The position numbers were made by a program, and so were the translations under genes. A stretch of 37,464 nt of DNA from an uncultured SAR116 cluster alpha proteobacterium. GTDB taxonomy: Bacteria; Pseudomonadota; Alphaproteobacteria; Puniceispirillales; Puniceispirillaceae. This document shows, one piece after another, positions 1-8,895 of the stretch (the stretch's first letter is position 1; each line of letters opens with the position of its first letter). The stretch lies in contig CACNQE010000014.1 of the NCBI GenBank assembly GCA_902622515.1, forward strand, positions 1 to 37,464, written 5' to 3'. The notes under the pieces are model-generated. The model worked only from the letters and a program-made list of their open reading frames with translations, did not search any database and was not told the DNA's origin.

Positions 1-113
1 ATATATTTCTACTCGAAATGTGATTTTTGTATTAACGTTTTTAATCAGATCGCTCTAACAAAAAACCGAAAAGTTAGACTTTAATTAGAATAAAAGGAAA
101 AGGAGAATGATCT

Positions 114-1658
114 ATGTTTAATAAATTAGTAATTCCTGCGGTGATGATTTCTTTCACAATGGCATCAGCGTCCGCAGAAACTGTGCGATGGGCAAGGGCA
201 GGGGATGCAATAACAATGGACCCACATGCACAAAATGAGGGGCCAACACACGCGTTGAACCATCAAATTTATGATTCTTTGCTTCAACGTGATATGTCAG
301 GAGCAATAATACCATCTTTAGCAACAGATTGGTCTGCTTTACAAGACAATCCAAAAATTTGGCGTTTTAATTTACGAAAAGGTGTGACGTTTCATAACGG
401 AGCAAGTTTTGATTCGGAAGACGTTGTTTTTTCCTTAAATAGAGCTAGGGCGGATGGTTCAGAAATGAAAGAATTACTTTCTTCGATCAAAGAGGTTCGA
501 GCTGTCGATAGCCACGTTGTAGATATTGAAACAAATGGTGCTAACCCACTTCTTATTAACAATCTGACTAACATGTTCATGATGGATAAAGATTGGTCAG
601 AGGATAATGATGTAACCACGCCGCATGATGTTGCAAAAGGAGAAACAAATTTTGCAACCATGAATACAAACGGAACTGGCGCATTTATGCTAGTAAGTAG
701 GTCAGTTGATGAAAAAACTGTTCTAAAAGCAAATCCTAATTATTGGGGTAAAGATATCTATCCTAATCAGGTAACAGAAATTATATATACTCCGATTCAG
801 TCATCAGCAACTCGTGTTGCTGCTCTTTTATCTGGTGAGGTAGATATAATCCAAGATGTCCCAGTGCAAGATTTAGGTAGAGTTTCTTCAACGGATGGAT
901 TGCAACTAGCCACGGCAGCACAGAACCGTGTCATTTTTCTCGGTCTTAACACTGTTGAAGGTCCAACCTCAGAACTAAAAGTTCGTCAAGCAATGAACAT
1001 CGCAATTAATCGAGATTCAATTAAAAAAGTTGTAATGCGGGGTCAATCTGATCCTACGGGTGTGATAATGCCACCGTTTGTGAATGGATGGACTAAAGAG
1101 CTTAATAAGTATCCTGCGTTCGATTTAGACAAAGCAAAGACTCTCATGGCTGAGGCCGGTTACAGCAGCGGGTTTGATATTGTTCTCAACTGCCCAAATG
1201 ACCGTTATATCAATGATGAAGCTATCTGTCAGGCGGCAGTCGGTATGATGGCTCAAATTGGTATAGATGTAACTTTAGATGCTAAACCAAAGGCACAACA
1301 TTTTCCAATCGCAAAAGGCGGAGATGCTGATTTTTACATGCTCGGATGGGGTGTGCCAACATTTGATTCCCATTATATCTTTAACTATCTAGTGCATACA
1401 CAGACAGAGGACCGTGGCTCATGGAATCCAACTGGTTATTCAAATGCGGATGTTGATGCTATGATTGTTAGTCTTGAGTCAGAAACAGATTTATCTGCTC
1501 GAAACGACACTATTGCTAAGATTTGGGCAAATGTTCAAGATGCGCAAATGTATCTTCCTATTCATAATCAGGTATTAAACTGGGGTATGAAATCAAATAT
1601 TGATTTTGACGTGCAGCCTGAAGACCAACCTCATTTTCAGTTTTTGAAATTTAATTAA
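114..1658 (+). CDS. Dipeptide/oligopeptide ABC transporter substrate-binding protein (SBP family 5)
   Basis: Periplasmic binding protein that should capture a peptide-like ligand and deliver it to the permease pair encoded just downstream. The 514-residue length is usual for family 5. Residues 1-21 form a signal peptide ending SASA before ETVRWA. The mature start reads ARAGDAITMDPH, and the body carries family signatures such as NPNYWGKD and a LLSGEVDIIQD segment. The start is supported by AGGAGA at 101-106, seven bases before the ATG. It is the first gene of a five-gene operon, and an intercistronic hairpin follows its stop. The ligand cannot be read from the sequence; peptides, glutathione or opines are all possible for this family. 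Confidence 0.93.
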   Translation: MFNKLVIPAVMISFTMASASAETVRWARAGDAITMDPHAQNEGPTHALNHQIYDSLLQRDMSGAIIPSLATDWSALQDNPKIWRFNLRKGVTFHNGASFDSEDVVFSLNRARADGSEMKELLSSIKEVRAVDSHVVDIETNGANPLLINNLTNMFMMDKDWSEDNDVTTPHDVAKGETNFATMNTNGTGAFMLVSRSVDEKTVLKANPNYWGKDIYPNQVTEIIYTPIQSSATRVAALLSGEVDIIQDVPVQDLGRVSSTDGLQLATAAQNRVIFLGLNTVEGPTSELKVRQAMNIAINRDSIKKVVMRGQSDPTGVIMPPFVNGWTKELNKYPAFDLDKAKTLMAEAGYSSGFDIVLNCPNDRYINDEAICQAAVGMMAQIGIDVTLDAKPKAQHFPIAKGGDADFYMLGWGVPTFDSHYIFNYLVHTQTEDRGSWNPTGYSNADVDAMIVSLESETDLSARNDTIAKIWANVQDAQMYLPIHNQVLNWGMKSNIDFDVQPEDQPHFQFLKFN

Positions 1659-1670
1659 TAGACTGATTTA

Positions 1671-1705
1671 ATTCTGCCGGCTTTTAAGTTTAAGGTCGGC
1701 AGAAT
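1671..1705 (+). promoter_or_regulatory. Intercistronic hairpin between binding-protein and permease genes
   Basis: Bases 1671-1679 (ATTCTGCCG) are the exact reverse complement of 1697-1705. The pairing continues inward through a G-U, C-G, G-U and two A-U pairs to leave a loop of about seven bases. No U-tract follows, so it is not a standard terminator. The position, just 3' of the binding-protein gene, is typical of elements that protect the upstream message and lower permease expression. It ends 15 bases before the permease start codon, which lacks a good ribosome binding site. Confidence 0.75.
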
Positions 1706-1720
1706 GATTGTAAAATTAAG

Positions 1721-2704
1721 ATGATTTTCATTATTCTAAGACGCATTCTGCAAGCGACAATGGTATTGCTACTTGTCGCGTTAGTATCATTCATAATATT
1801 TAGGTATGTGGGAAATCCTGTTGATAATATTTTAGGCCAGGAAGCGACAATGGCGCAAAGGGCTGCACTTGAGGATGCATTAGGACTTAATCAACCAATA
1901 TATTTACAATATTTTGATTTTTTGGTGAGCGCAGTTCAATTTGAGTTTGGTAATTCCTACAGAGGAGCGTTGCCCGTTGCAGAATTAATTTTATCTAGAT
2001 TGCCAGCTACTCTGGAACTCGCCGTTACTTCCGCTGTTTTAGGAGTTTTTTTTGGTATCACATTAGGTATTTATACCGCAATAAATCGTGGTTCTTTTAT
2101 TTCTAACTTTATATTATCATCCTCACTCATAGGAGTTTCTCTGCCGACCTTTCTTATTGGAGTTTTATTAATTTGGATTTTCTCCGTTGAATTGAATTGG
2201 CTACCATCATTTGGTCGCGGTGAAGTTATTGATTTAGGGTGGTGGACCACCGGATTCCTTACGATGAGCGGATTAAAATCACTTATACTACCTAGTATAA
2301 CGCTTGGCCTGTATCAGATGACTTTGGTTATGCGGCTTACACGTGCAGAAATGCTTGAGGTGTTAAAGCAAGATTATATAAAGCTTGCTTATTCATTAGG
2401 ACTTACAAATAAACAGATTTACTTTTTCCATGCGTTGCCAAATATACTTATTCCTGTAATCACAATTGCTGGACTCCAGTTAGGTTCAGTGATCGCATTT
2501 GCTATTATTACTGAAACAGTTTTTCAATGGCCAGGAGTTGGACTTCTTTTTATTAACGCCGTTTATTATGTTGATATACCGGTTATGAGCGCCTATTTGC
2601 TTTTAGTTGGTTTCGCTTTTGTAATTATAAATCTAGTTGTGGACCTCACTTATCTTATAATTGACCCTCGATTAAGAGATAACCAACTTAAATCAGAGAT
2701 ATGA
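1721..2704 (+). CDS. ABC transporter permease, DppB/OppB type
   Basis: Inner-membrane permease, expected to pair with the DppC-type protein encoded next. It is 327 residues, the family norm. The N-terminus (FIILRRILQATMVLLL) is the standard first membrane segment. The DALGLNQPIYLQY segment of the periplasmic region and a FGNSYRG stretch match DppB proteins. The cytoplasmic coupling (EAA-like) loop lies around EVLKQDYIKLAYSLGL, and the C-terminus ends in the usual IDPRLRD. Start ATG 1721 has only a weak upstream TAAG and follows the hairpin at 1671-1705, so translation may be lower than for the binding protein. It is separated by one base from the next gene. Confidence 0.93.
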   Translation: MIFIILRRILQATMVLLLVALVSFIIFRYVGNPVDNILGQEATMAQRAALEDALGLNQPIYLQYFDFLVSAVQFEFGNSYRGALPVAELILSRLPATLELAVTSAVLGVFFGITLGIYTAINRGSFISNFILSSSLIGVSLPTFLIGVLLIWIFSVELNWLPSFGRGEVIDLGWWTTGFLTMSGLKSLILPSITLGLYQMTLVMRLTRAEMLEVLKQDYIKLAYSLGLTNKQIYFFHALPNILIPVITIAGLQLGSVIAFAIITETVFQWPGVGLLFINAVYYVDIPVMSAYLLLVGFAFVIINLVVDLTYLIIDPRLRDNQLKSEI

Positions 2705-2705
2705 T

Positions 2706-3614
2706 ATGAAGCTCCCATTTTTAGAATCTGATTTATATTATAATTTTAAACGCACTCCTGTTGCTGTGCTTTCTTTTTTCGTTTTCTTAATAATCGTGAT
2801 AATGGCAATTTTTGCTGATATTATAGCACCGCATACGCCGTTTGAGCCTTTGACCCTTAATCTGTTGAATGGTTTCACACCTCCAATGCAGGCTAACGAA
2901 TTTACAGGTACTATCTTCTTAATGGGAACAGATGACCAGGGAAGAGATTTATTCTCAACTATTTTATTTGGGCTAAGAATATCACTTTTCGTTGGTTTAA
3001 TGGCTGTTTTTTTAGCAATGGTTATCGGCGTAACTTTAGGTCTTATAGCCGGCTTTGTAGGGGGAGTTCTTGATTCTGTGATAATGAGGTTTGCAGATAT
3101 TCAAATAACTTTCCCATCAATCCTTGTCGCAATGCTAATATATGGTGTTGCTAAAGGATTATTGCCACCAGATTTACGTTATGAGATGTCAATTACAGTA
3201 TTAATTATTTCGATTGGTTTGTCTGAATGGGTGCCTTTTGCAAGGACCGTTCGAGGTTCAACTCTTGTCGAAAAAGAAAAAGAATATGTCATTTCTGCTA
3301 GAATGCTTGGATTGAGTTATCCCCAAATTATGGTTCGTCATATTCTCCCTAATATTTTAAGTCCTGTGTTGGTCATAGCTACGATAACGTTGGCACTCGC
3401 AATTATTACTGAAGCAACATTATCATTTCTTGGGGTTGGAGTACCTACTACCAAACCAAGTTTGGGGACACTTATTCGTATTGGGCAGGATTTTCTATTT
3501 TCTGGTGAGTGGTGGATATTACTGTTTCCTGCACTCACATTATTGCTGTTAGCATTATCTATAAACCTCTTCGGGGATTGGCTTCGTGACATGTTAAACC
3601 CTAAATTAAAATGA
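2706..3614 (+). CDS. ABC transporter permease, DppC/OppC type
   Basis: Second permease subunit of the importer, 302 residues. It has the short cytoplasmic N-terminus and first membrane helix followed by the family hallmark GTDDQGRDLFS (about residues 75-85), then five more hydrophobic segments. The coupling loop reads VISARMLGLSYPQIMVRHILPN, and the protein ends LRDMLNPKLK as usual for DppC. Its ATG sits one base after the stop of the upstream permease gene, consistent with translational coupling. A purine-rich AGAGAT just upstream could act as a ribosome binding site. Confidence 0.93.
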   Translation: MKLPFLESDLYYNFKRTPVAVLSFFVFLIIVIMAIFADIIAPHTPFEPLTLNLLNGFTPPMQANEFTGTIFLMGTDDQGRDLFSTILFGLRISLFVGLMAVFLAMVIGVTLGLIAGFVGGVLDSVIMRFADIQITFPSILVAMLIYGVAKGLLPPDLRYEMSITVLIISIGLSEWVPFARTVRGSTLVEKEKEYVISARMLGLSYPQIMVRHILPNILSPVLVIATITLALAIITEATLSFLGVGVPTTKPSLGTLIRIGQDFLFSGEWWILLFPALTLLLLALSINLFGDWLRDMLNPKLK

Positions 3615-3645
3615 AAAAAGGATTCAGAAAATCACCAAACAACCT

Positions 3646-4593
3646 TTGCTAGAAATTAATAATCTAGATGTAAATCTTAGTTACCGAGGGTCTCAAATGA
3701 AAGCTCTTGATAATTTATCATTTAATGTATATCCAGGCGAGATCCTTGGTCTCGTGGGAGAATCTGGTGCTGGAAAATCAATGACAGGTTTGGCAATACT
3801 TGGCTTAATTGAGGCGCCACTTTCTATTTCAAGAGGTAAAATTATTTTTAATAGGCAGAGAATAGAACAAAACGCTAATGCCGTTCGTGGGTCAAAAATC
3901 TCCATGATTTTTCAAGACCCTCTAGTAAGTTTAAATCCACTTAGAACTATTGGAGAACAACTAGTTGAGACAATTCGAACACATATTAAGTTTGGAAGGA
4001 AGGAAGCAATTGAATATGCCAAAAGCTTATTGGAAGAGGTTGGTATTGAGCAAGAACGGTTTGATGCCTATCCACACACTTTTTCCGGTGGAATGCGCCA
4101 ACGCGTTGTTATCGCTTTAGCCCTTGCTCCCAAGCCTTCTCTGGTTATTGCTGATGAGCCAACAACAGCACTGGATGTATCTGTTCAAGCCCAGATTTTA
4201 GAACTTTTAAAGAAATTATGTAGAGAGAGAGAAACATCGATTATTCTCATAACTCATGATATGGGGGTTATAGCAGAGACAACTGACAGAGTGGCCGTTT
4301 TATATTCAGGGACGCTTGCAGAGATAGGGAGGACTGTTGAGGTTTTGAATAACCCCCAGCATCCCTATACGAAGGGTCTAATTGAAGCAACTCCTCGTAT
4401 TGACGCAAATTCTTTAAATTCTAAATTATATCAAATTCCAGGTGTAATGCCAGATTTAAAAGAAATTCCAGTTGGATGTCCATTCCATAAAAGGTGTCCT
4501 CAATATATTAAAAAGTGTGTAGAGATAAAACCTCCTCTTCTTAATGAAAGAGCGGCATGCTGGTTATTAGACACTGAGAACGGTATATTATGA
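3646..4593 (+). CDS. ABC transporter ATPase, DppD/OppD type (start probably further upstream)
   Basis: ATPase that powers the peptide importer. Counting from TTG 3646, Walker A is GESGAGKS (38-45), the signature FSGGMRQR (146-153) and Walker B LVIADE (166-171). The C-terminus has a four-cysteine patch ([10 protein letters not shown], then C and ACW), as in DppD proteins that hold an iron-sulfur cluster. The start is doubtful. TTG 3646 lies 23 bases after the only Shine-Dalgarno (AAGGA, 3618-3622). An in-frame ATC at 3631 lies eight bases after it and would add five residues to read (M)[11 protein letters not shown], the usual family N-terminus. The gene overlaps the next ATPase by ATGA. Confidence 0.92.
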   Translation: MLEINNLDVNLSYRGSQMKALDNLSFNVYPGEILGLVGESGAGKSMTGLAILGLIEAPLSISRGKIIFNRQRIEQNANAVRGSKISMIFQDPLVSLNPLRTIGEQLVETIRTHIKFGRKEAIEYAKSLLEEVGIEQERFDAYPHTFSGGMRQRVVIALALAPKPSLVIADEPTTALDVSVQAQILELLKKLCRERETSIILITHDMGVIAETTDRVAVLYSGTLAEIGRTVEVLNNPQHPYTKGLIEATPRIDANSLNSKLYQIPGVMPDLKEIPVGCPFHKRCPQYIKKCVEIKPPLLNERAACWLLDTENGIL

Positions 4594-5417
4594 GTTTTCT
4601 TTTAGTAAATCAATTATCACGCATATTTGATCTTTCTGAACCCTGGATTCTAAGGAAAATCAAAGGACAGCAAAAAAAACTTTTAAAAGCAGTTGATAAA
4701 GTTAATTTCTCTATTGAGAGGGGGCAGACATACGCTTTAGTTGGAGAAAGTGGCTCAGGGAAGTCAACTATTGCAATGATGGTAGCTGGCCTGATTAAAC
4801 CATCATCAGGATTTATAACCATAGATGGATATAATTTTTTTTCACCCACTATTGAAAATAATATAAAGTCTTCTTTACGGAAATCGGTGCAAATGATTTT
4901 CCAGTCACCATATGCAAGCCTTAACCCACGCTGGAGAGTCGGGGATGTTTTAAAAGAGCCTATCAAAGCATTTAATTTAATTGAGAGCGAAAACGGGCAG
5001 AAGCGCCGTGTTTGCGAACTATTAGAGCAGGTTGGGTTATCAGAAAGAGATATTAACAAATTTCCACATGAGTTTTCTGGAGGGCAGAGGCAAAGAATTT
5101 GTATTGCAAGGTCTCTTGCATCTGAACCAAAACTAATTATCTGTGATGAACCAACTTCAGCACTGGATGTATCTGTGCAGGCACAAGTTTTAAATTTACT
5201 TAAAGATTTACAGAAACAATTCTCGTTAACCTACCTTTTTATTTCTCATGACCTTGCTGTTGTTTCAACAATGGCAAATAGGATTGGTGTTTTAAAACAG
5301 GGCATTCTCGTAGAAGAGGCTTCACCAAATAAGTTATTTGAAAAGCCAGAACATGACTATACAAAAATGCTTTTAACCGCTGCACCAGATATAAAAAATG
5401 TATCAAAAATACCCTAA
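4590..5417 (+). CDS. ABC transporter ATPase, DppF/OppF type
   Basis: Second ATPase of the importer, forming a heterodimer with the preceding one. It is 275 residues, with Walker A GESGSGKS (52-59), Q-loop at MIFQSPYASLNP, signature FSGGQRQR and Walker [13 protein letters not shown]. It is shorter than typical DppF proteins (about 330 residues) because the C-terminal oligopeptide-transporter extension with cysteines is missing; it ends shortly after the HDYTKMLLTAAPD helix. That division, with the cysteine patch only on the partner, is common. It starts at 4590 within the stop codon of the upstream gene (ATGA overlap), so the two are translationally coupled. Confidence 0.92.
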   Translation: MSFLLVNQLSRIFDLSEPWILRKIKGQQKKLLKAVDKVNFSIERGQTYALVGESGSGKSTIAMMVAGLIKPSSGFITIDGYNFFSPTIENNIKSSLRKSVQMIFQSPYASLNPRWRVGDVLKEPIKAFNLIESENGQKRRVCELLEQVGLSERDINKFPHEFSGGQRQRICIARSLASEPKLIICDEPTSALDVSVQAQVLNLLKDLQKQFSLTYLFISHDLAVVSTMANRIGVLKQGILVEEASPNKLFEKPEHDYTKMLLTAAPDIKNVSKIP

Positions 5418-5541
5418 TATTTTAGATTATTAATTCATTTAATTAAATTCTTATGAGAAAAGAAATTACGAAACATCCTTGATAGCTACGATGATTTAAT
5501 TTAATTTGTTCTTAAATCTTATATAAAGCCCAGGAAAAGTA

Positions 5542-5982
5542 GTGGAAGCAGAGTTACTTAAAAAATGCACAGATGCTGGGATTAGGATTACTGCTCAGCG
5601 TGCACTAATTATTGAGACGTTAATAGTTTCTGATGATCATCCCGATGCCGACCTTGTATATCGCCGTGCAGTGGAACGAGATCAATCTATTTCCTTACCT
5701 ACTGTTTATAGAACACTGAACCTTCTTGAAGATGCTGGTATAATTAAAAAAATAAATATGAATGATGGCAAAGCACGCTTTGAGCCGGTGAGAAAAGACC
5801 ACGACCACTTAATAGATGCTGATAATGGTCATATCCATGAATTTCAAAATCAGGAATTAAAAAAGATATTGGATTCTATAGCCAATGAGATGGGCTATGA
5901 GGTAATTGACCATCGAATTGAGATAGTCGGAAGAAAACGGGGTGAGTCTAACTGCGATTGCATACAGATTAAGGTATATTAA
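5542..5982 (+). CDS. Fur-family transcriptional regulator
   Basis: Metal-responsive repressor of the Fur superfamily, 146 residues. The winged helix ends in the recognition helix SLPTVYRTLNLLEDAGI (about 51-67). The dimerisation half holds E81, H87 and H89 (in KDHDHLIDADNGHIHEF), which fit the regulatory metal site. As in alphaproteobacterial Fur/Mur proteins, the DADNGHI segment replaces the CxxC structural zinc pair of enteric Fur. The only cysteines beyond residue 9 are in the C-terminal CDC. The start is GTG 5542 with AGGAAAA upstream (5532-5538); no in-frame ATG exists nearby. It lies 124 bases after the importer operon and converges with an MFS gene. Whether it senses iron, manganese or haem status (Irr) cannot be decided here. 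Confidence 0.9.
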   Translation: MEAELLKKCTDAGIRITAQRALIIETLIVSDDHPDADLVYRRAVERDQSISLPTVYRTLNLLEDAGIIKKINMNDGKARFEPVRKDHDHLIDADNGHIHEFQNQELKKILDSIANEMGYEVIDHRIEIVGRKRGESNCDCIQIKVY

Positions 5983-6078
5983 GTTTTCAATTTCACCTTT
6001 AGTTTTTAGTCGGAAAAAATTAAGTGAATAATAAATGAAAAATACTAATTAATCCAAAATCTAGTTTTGCTTTTAAAC

Positions 6079-7368
6079 TCAAGCTGCATTAGATTGCATT
6101 TTGGACGCGTCTAATTTTTTAAATATTATTATTAAGAAAACTGCTAAGAGACTCAGTAAGCCTGCGACTACAAATGAGGGCATATAGGTAAGAATTGTGT
6201 CACGAGACCAACCAGCGCTAGATGCAGCTATTGCCGAACCCATTTGGTGAGCTGCAAATATCCAACCAAAGAGTACCGGGCCATTTATTGTACCAAAATA
6301 TTTACTAGTAAGTTTAACCGTAGGAGGCACAGTAGCAATAAAATCTAGTCCAAAAAACATTGCCCATAAAAGAAGTGTAAAAAACTCAAATCCGCTAAAA
6401 GGTAAATAAATTAATGATAAAGCTCTGAGCCCGTAAAACCACATAAGCAATTTATAATTATCAAATCTATCAGAGAGCCATCCTGAACCTATAGTCCCAA
6501 TAAAATTAAATATACCCATAATTGCAAGATAAGAAGAGGCAGCAACAATACCCACATTATTATCGGCACAAAACGGTATAAAATGTTGACCAACAATACC
6601 TGTAGAAGACAAACCACATATAAAGAAAGTAGCTGATAATATCCAAAAAGCAGGTTGAGTAGTTGCGCTTTTCAGCACCTGGAAGCTAACTAGTACTGCA
6701 TTTTGACTTACTTTTTCAGGAGGCTTTTCGATAGTTAGACCGCCAAAAGGTATAAGATTTAGATCTGAAGGCCAATTTTTACCAAAAAATAAAAATAAGA
6801 TAGAAGAAATCAAAGAGCCCATAATCGGAATCAATAGTGCAAATCGCCAATCTACTACCGTAGTAATCCAAGCCATTAACGGAACAAATAGCAATTGTCC
6901 CGCGGCAAATGCAGCTGTTAGAAAGCCAACTACTAATCCGCGTCTTTTTACAAACCATCTAGAAGCAACTGTGGCAGTGAGGCCTAAACCAATTATACCA
7001 GAAGCTGCGCCAAGAAATAAGCCAATCGTAATTAAAAAGTGCCATTTTTCAAAGGAAATAATTGATAATCCTAAGCCAATTATGTTTAGTCCAAGTGCGA
7101 TTAGGACTACTGGTGTCACCCCTAAATTAAGTATTAAAGCTCCACTAAAAGGAGCAAGGCAGGCAAGCGTAAAAAACATAAGTCCAATTGCATTGGTTAT
7201 ATCTGAGATTTGCCAGTTATATTCTTCAGTGATTGGTAAAATTATGAGTTGAGGAGTGCTACTAACAGCTGATGCCATTATGGTCATTAAGAATACAAGG
7301 CCGGCCATTACCCAGCCATAATGAATCTTATGGCTCTTTAAATAAGAATTGAGGTAATTTGAAAACAC
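6079..7368 (-). CDS. MFS transporter (monocarboxylate/oxalate-formate antiporter-like)
   Basis: Inner-membrane secondary carrier of 429 residues with about twelve hydrophobic segments in two bundles. The N-terminus (HYGWVMAGLVFLMT), followed by a substrate-facing stretch with PITEEYNWQISDIT, resembles MFS proteins of the monocarboxylate/oxalate-formate group. GWLSDRFDNYKLL in the second half is the motif A repeat between TM8 and TM9. The start is GTG 7368; on the minus strand AGGA lies seven bases before it. The leader immediately upstream contains a 43-bp tandem duplication. It converges with the Fur-family gene. The substrate is unknown; organic acids are the family's usual cargo. Confidence 0.85.
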   Translation of the reverse strand: MFSNYLNSYLKSHKIHYGWVMAGLVFLMTIMASAVSSTPQLIILPITEEYNWQISDITNAIGLMFFTLACLAPFSGALILNLGVTPVVLIALGLNIIGLGLSIISFEKWHFLITIGLFLGAASGIIGLGLTATVASRWFVKRRGLVVGFLTAAFAAGQLLFVPLMAWITTVVDWRFALLIPIMGSLISSILFLFFGKNWPSDLNLIPFGGLTIEKPPEKVSQNAVLVSFQVLKSATTQPAFWILSATFFICGLSSTGIVGQHFIPFCADNNVGIVAASSYLAIMGIFNFIGTIGSGWLSDRFDNYKLLMWFYGLRALSLIYLPFSGFEFFTLLLWAMFFGLDFIATVPPTVKLTSKYFGTINGPVLFGWIFAAHQMGSAIAASSAGWSRDTILTYMPSFVVAGLLSLLAVFLIIIFKKLDASKMQSNAA

Positions 7369-7381
7369 GATTTAATCCTAG

Positions 7382-7476
7382 TAAATTAATAGTAAATGGA
7401 TAATATTAGTTTTTTAAGTTTAGATAAATTAATAGTAAATGGATAATATTAGTTTTTTAAGTTTAGATAAATTAAT
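7382..7476. repeat. 43-bp tandem duplication (about 2.2 copies) in the leader of the MFS gene
   Basis: Bases 7382-7424 are repeated exactly at 7425-7467, and the first nine bases (TAAATTAAT) recur at 7468-7476. The period is 43. The repeat begins 13 bases upstream of the GTG start of the minus-strand MFS gene ending at 6079. It therefore duplicates that gene's 5' untranslated region and possibly its promoter. Confidence 0.95.
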
Positions 7477-7560
7477 TTAATTAAAAATCAAAAATACTTA
7501 TTTGTTCTCAACTATATTTTGTGCTTGAATATCCAATAATTTCGAAAACTTAGAAATTCG

Positions 7561-8802
7561 CTAGTTACGTGTATTGTCTTTTGGGGGTAATAAAAGATAT
7601 CCTGCAGCGATGAGCAATAAAACAATGGACATTCCAATTCTATCATATCCACTCAACATTACTAACCAGCCGTATAGCAAAGGTCCAATAAAGCTTGTAA
7701 GTTTTCCGGACACCATATAAAGCCCAAACAACCCTCCTTTATAAATGTCTGAAGCCTCAAGACTAATATAAGTTCTTGAGGCAGATTGTATTGGGCCAAC
7801 AAATAACCCTAGGCTAATCCCAACAAACCAGAAAAGTAATTTATAAGGTGTAATTATAGCTACTAATCCACATAGAAATAGGCCTATCAGACCTATCTTT
7901 ATTGTTTTTAAAGGTCCTATAGAGTCATCTATATATCCACCAATCATTGCCCCAAAACCTGCTGAAATATTAAGGCATATGGCAAATAAAATGATTTCCA
8001 ACTGGCTAAAATTAAATACTTTTGCAGCATAAATTCCGCCAAAAGCAAAAAGCGTTACTAAACCATCATTGTAAGCCATGCGTGCAAAAAGAAACCTTGT
8101 CATATAGCGGATTTTTGTTGCTTCAACCAGACTCTGTTTTAAACTAGAAATTATTGAATATCGTCGTTCTTGTTTTCTGAATGAAGGCAAATAAATTATA
8201 ATTGGTAGCGAAAAAATAATAGCCCAGCCCGCAGCAAATAACATGGTAGCGCGAATATGTTCTGAGTCTGATTTATCAAGAGAAAATGCCGGACTTTCTG
8301 GTAAAATGAAGACCGCAAGAACAATAGTTAAGGTAATAACTGCTCCAATATATCCACCCCCCCAAGCGATACCAGATAGAGTGCCGATATTTTCTTTTTT
8401 GGTTATTTTACCCAGCATTGCATTGTAAAAAATAAAACTGCTTTCTAGAAAAAATATGGAGATTGCAGAAAAAATAATAGCATAGGTAATAAAAGCCGTA
8501 TCTGGTCGTGCAAACCATAATAGTCCAGTTGCTATTGAACCGATGCAAATAAATAAAACAATTAATTCCTTAAATTTTCCTGAACTATCTGCGTAACTTC
8601 CTAAGAAAGGAGCGACCATTGCTACTAATATTGCTGTGATACCAGTCATATAGGCCCAAACCACTGACCCCCCTTCCGGCATAATTACCGTTGTAAAATA
8701 TACAGAAAAAATAAAGGTAGCGTGAAGGGTTGGAACAGGAGAGGATGCCCAGTCATATAACGCCCAACCTATTTGCGATTTTTTAGAGATAAAAATATTC
8801 AT
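7561..8802 (-). CDS. MFS transporter, UMF1/Atg22-like family
   Basis: Multi-pass carrier of 413 residues. The N-terminal IGWALYDWASSPVPTL closely matches the GWALYDWA signature of the UMF1 (Atg22-like) branch, whose yeast member exports amino acids from the vacuole. The GSYADSSGKFK loop between TM2 and TM3 is the family version of motif A, and GGYIDDSIGPLKTIKIG is its second-half counterpart. ATG 8802 is a clear start. The gene lies 93 bases downstream of yejF on the same strand with no visible terminator between, so it may be the last gene of the yej operon. A role in moving amino acids released from imported peptides is plausible but inferred. Confidence 0.85.
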   Translation of the reverse strand: MNIFISKKSQIGWALYDWASSPVPTLHATFIFSVYFTTVIMPEGGSVVWAYMTGITAILVAMVAPFLGSYADSSGKFKELIVLFICIGSIATGLLWFARPDTAFITYAIIFSAISIFFLESSFIFYNAMLGKITKKENIGTLSGIAWGGGYIGAVITLTIVLAVFILPESPAFSLDKSDSEHIRATMLFAAGWAIIFSLPIIIYLPSFRKQERRYSIISSLKQSLVEATKIRYMTRFLFARMAYNDGLVTLFAFGGIYAAKVFNFSQLEIILFAICLNISAGFGAMIGGYIDDSIGPLKTIKIGLIGLFLCGLVAIITPYKLLFWFVGISLGLFVGPIQSASRTYISLEASDIYKGGLFGLYMVSGKLTSFIGPLLYGWLVMLSGYDRIGMSIVLLLIAAGYLLLPPKDNTRN

Positions 8803-8895
8803 GTTTAAATCTTAATTCATCGGTTATTTCATAAGAAGAACTTAATATAATAATTGAAATCGCTAAAATTTTGAAAATTAGCTGATTTATAATGC

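Noticed and set aside
1-113. Promoter boxes or a partial gene before the first binding protein
   Set aside because: No open frame enters from the left edge, and no -35/-10 pair with proper spacing stands out from the AT-rich background. Only the ribosome binding site at 101-106 is supportable.
5983-6078. Terminator between the convergent Fur and MFS genes
   Set aside because: Only a 5-bp AGTTT/AAACT stem and a loose TTCAC/GTGAA pair are visible; neither is followed by a convincing T-run.
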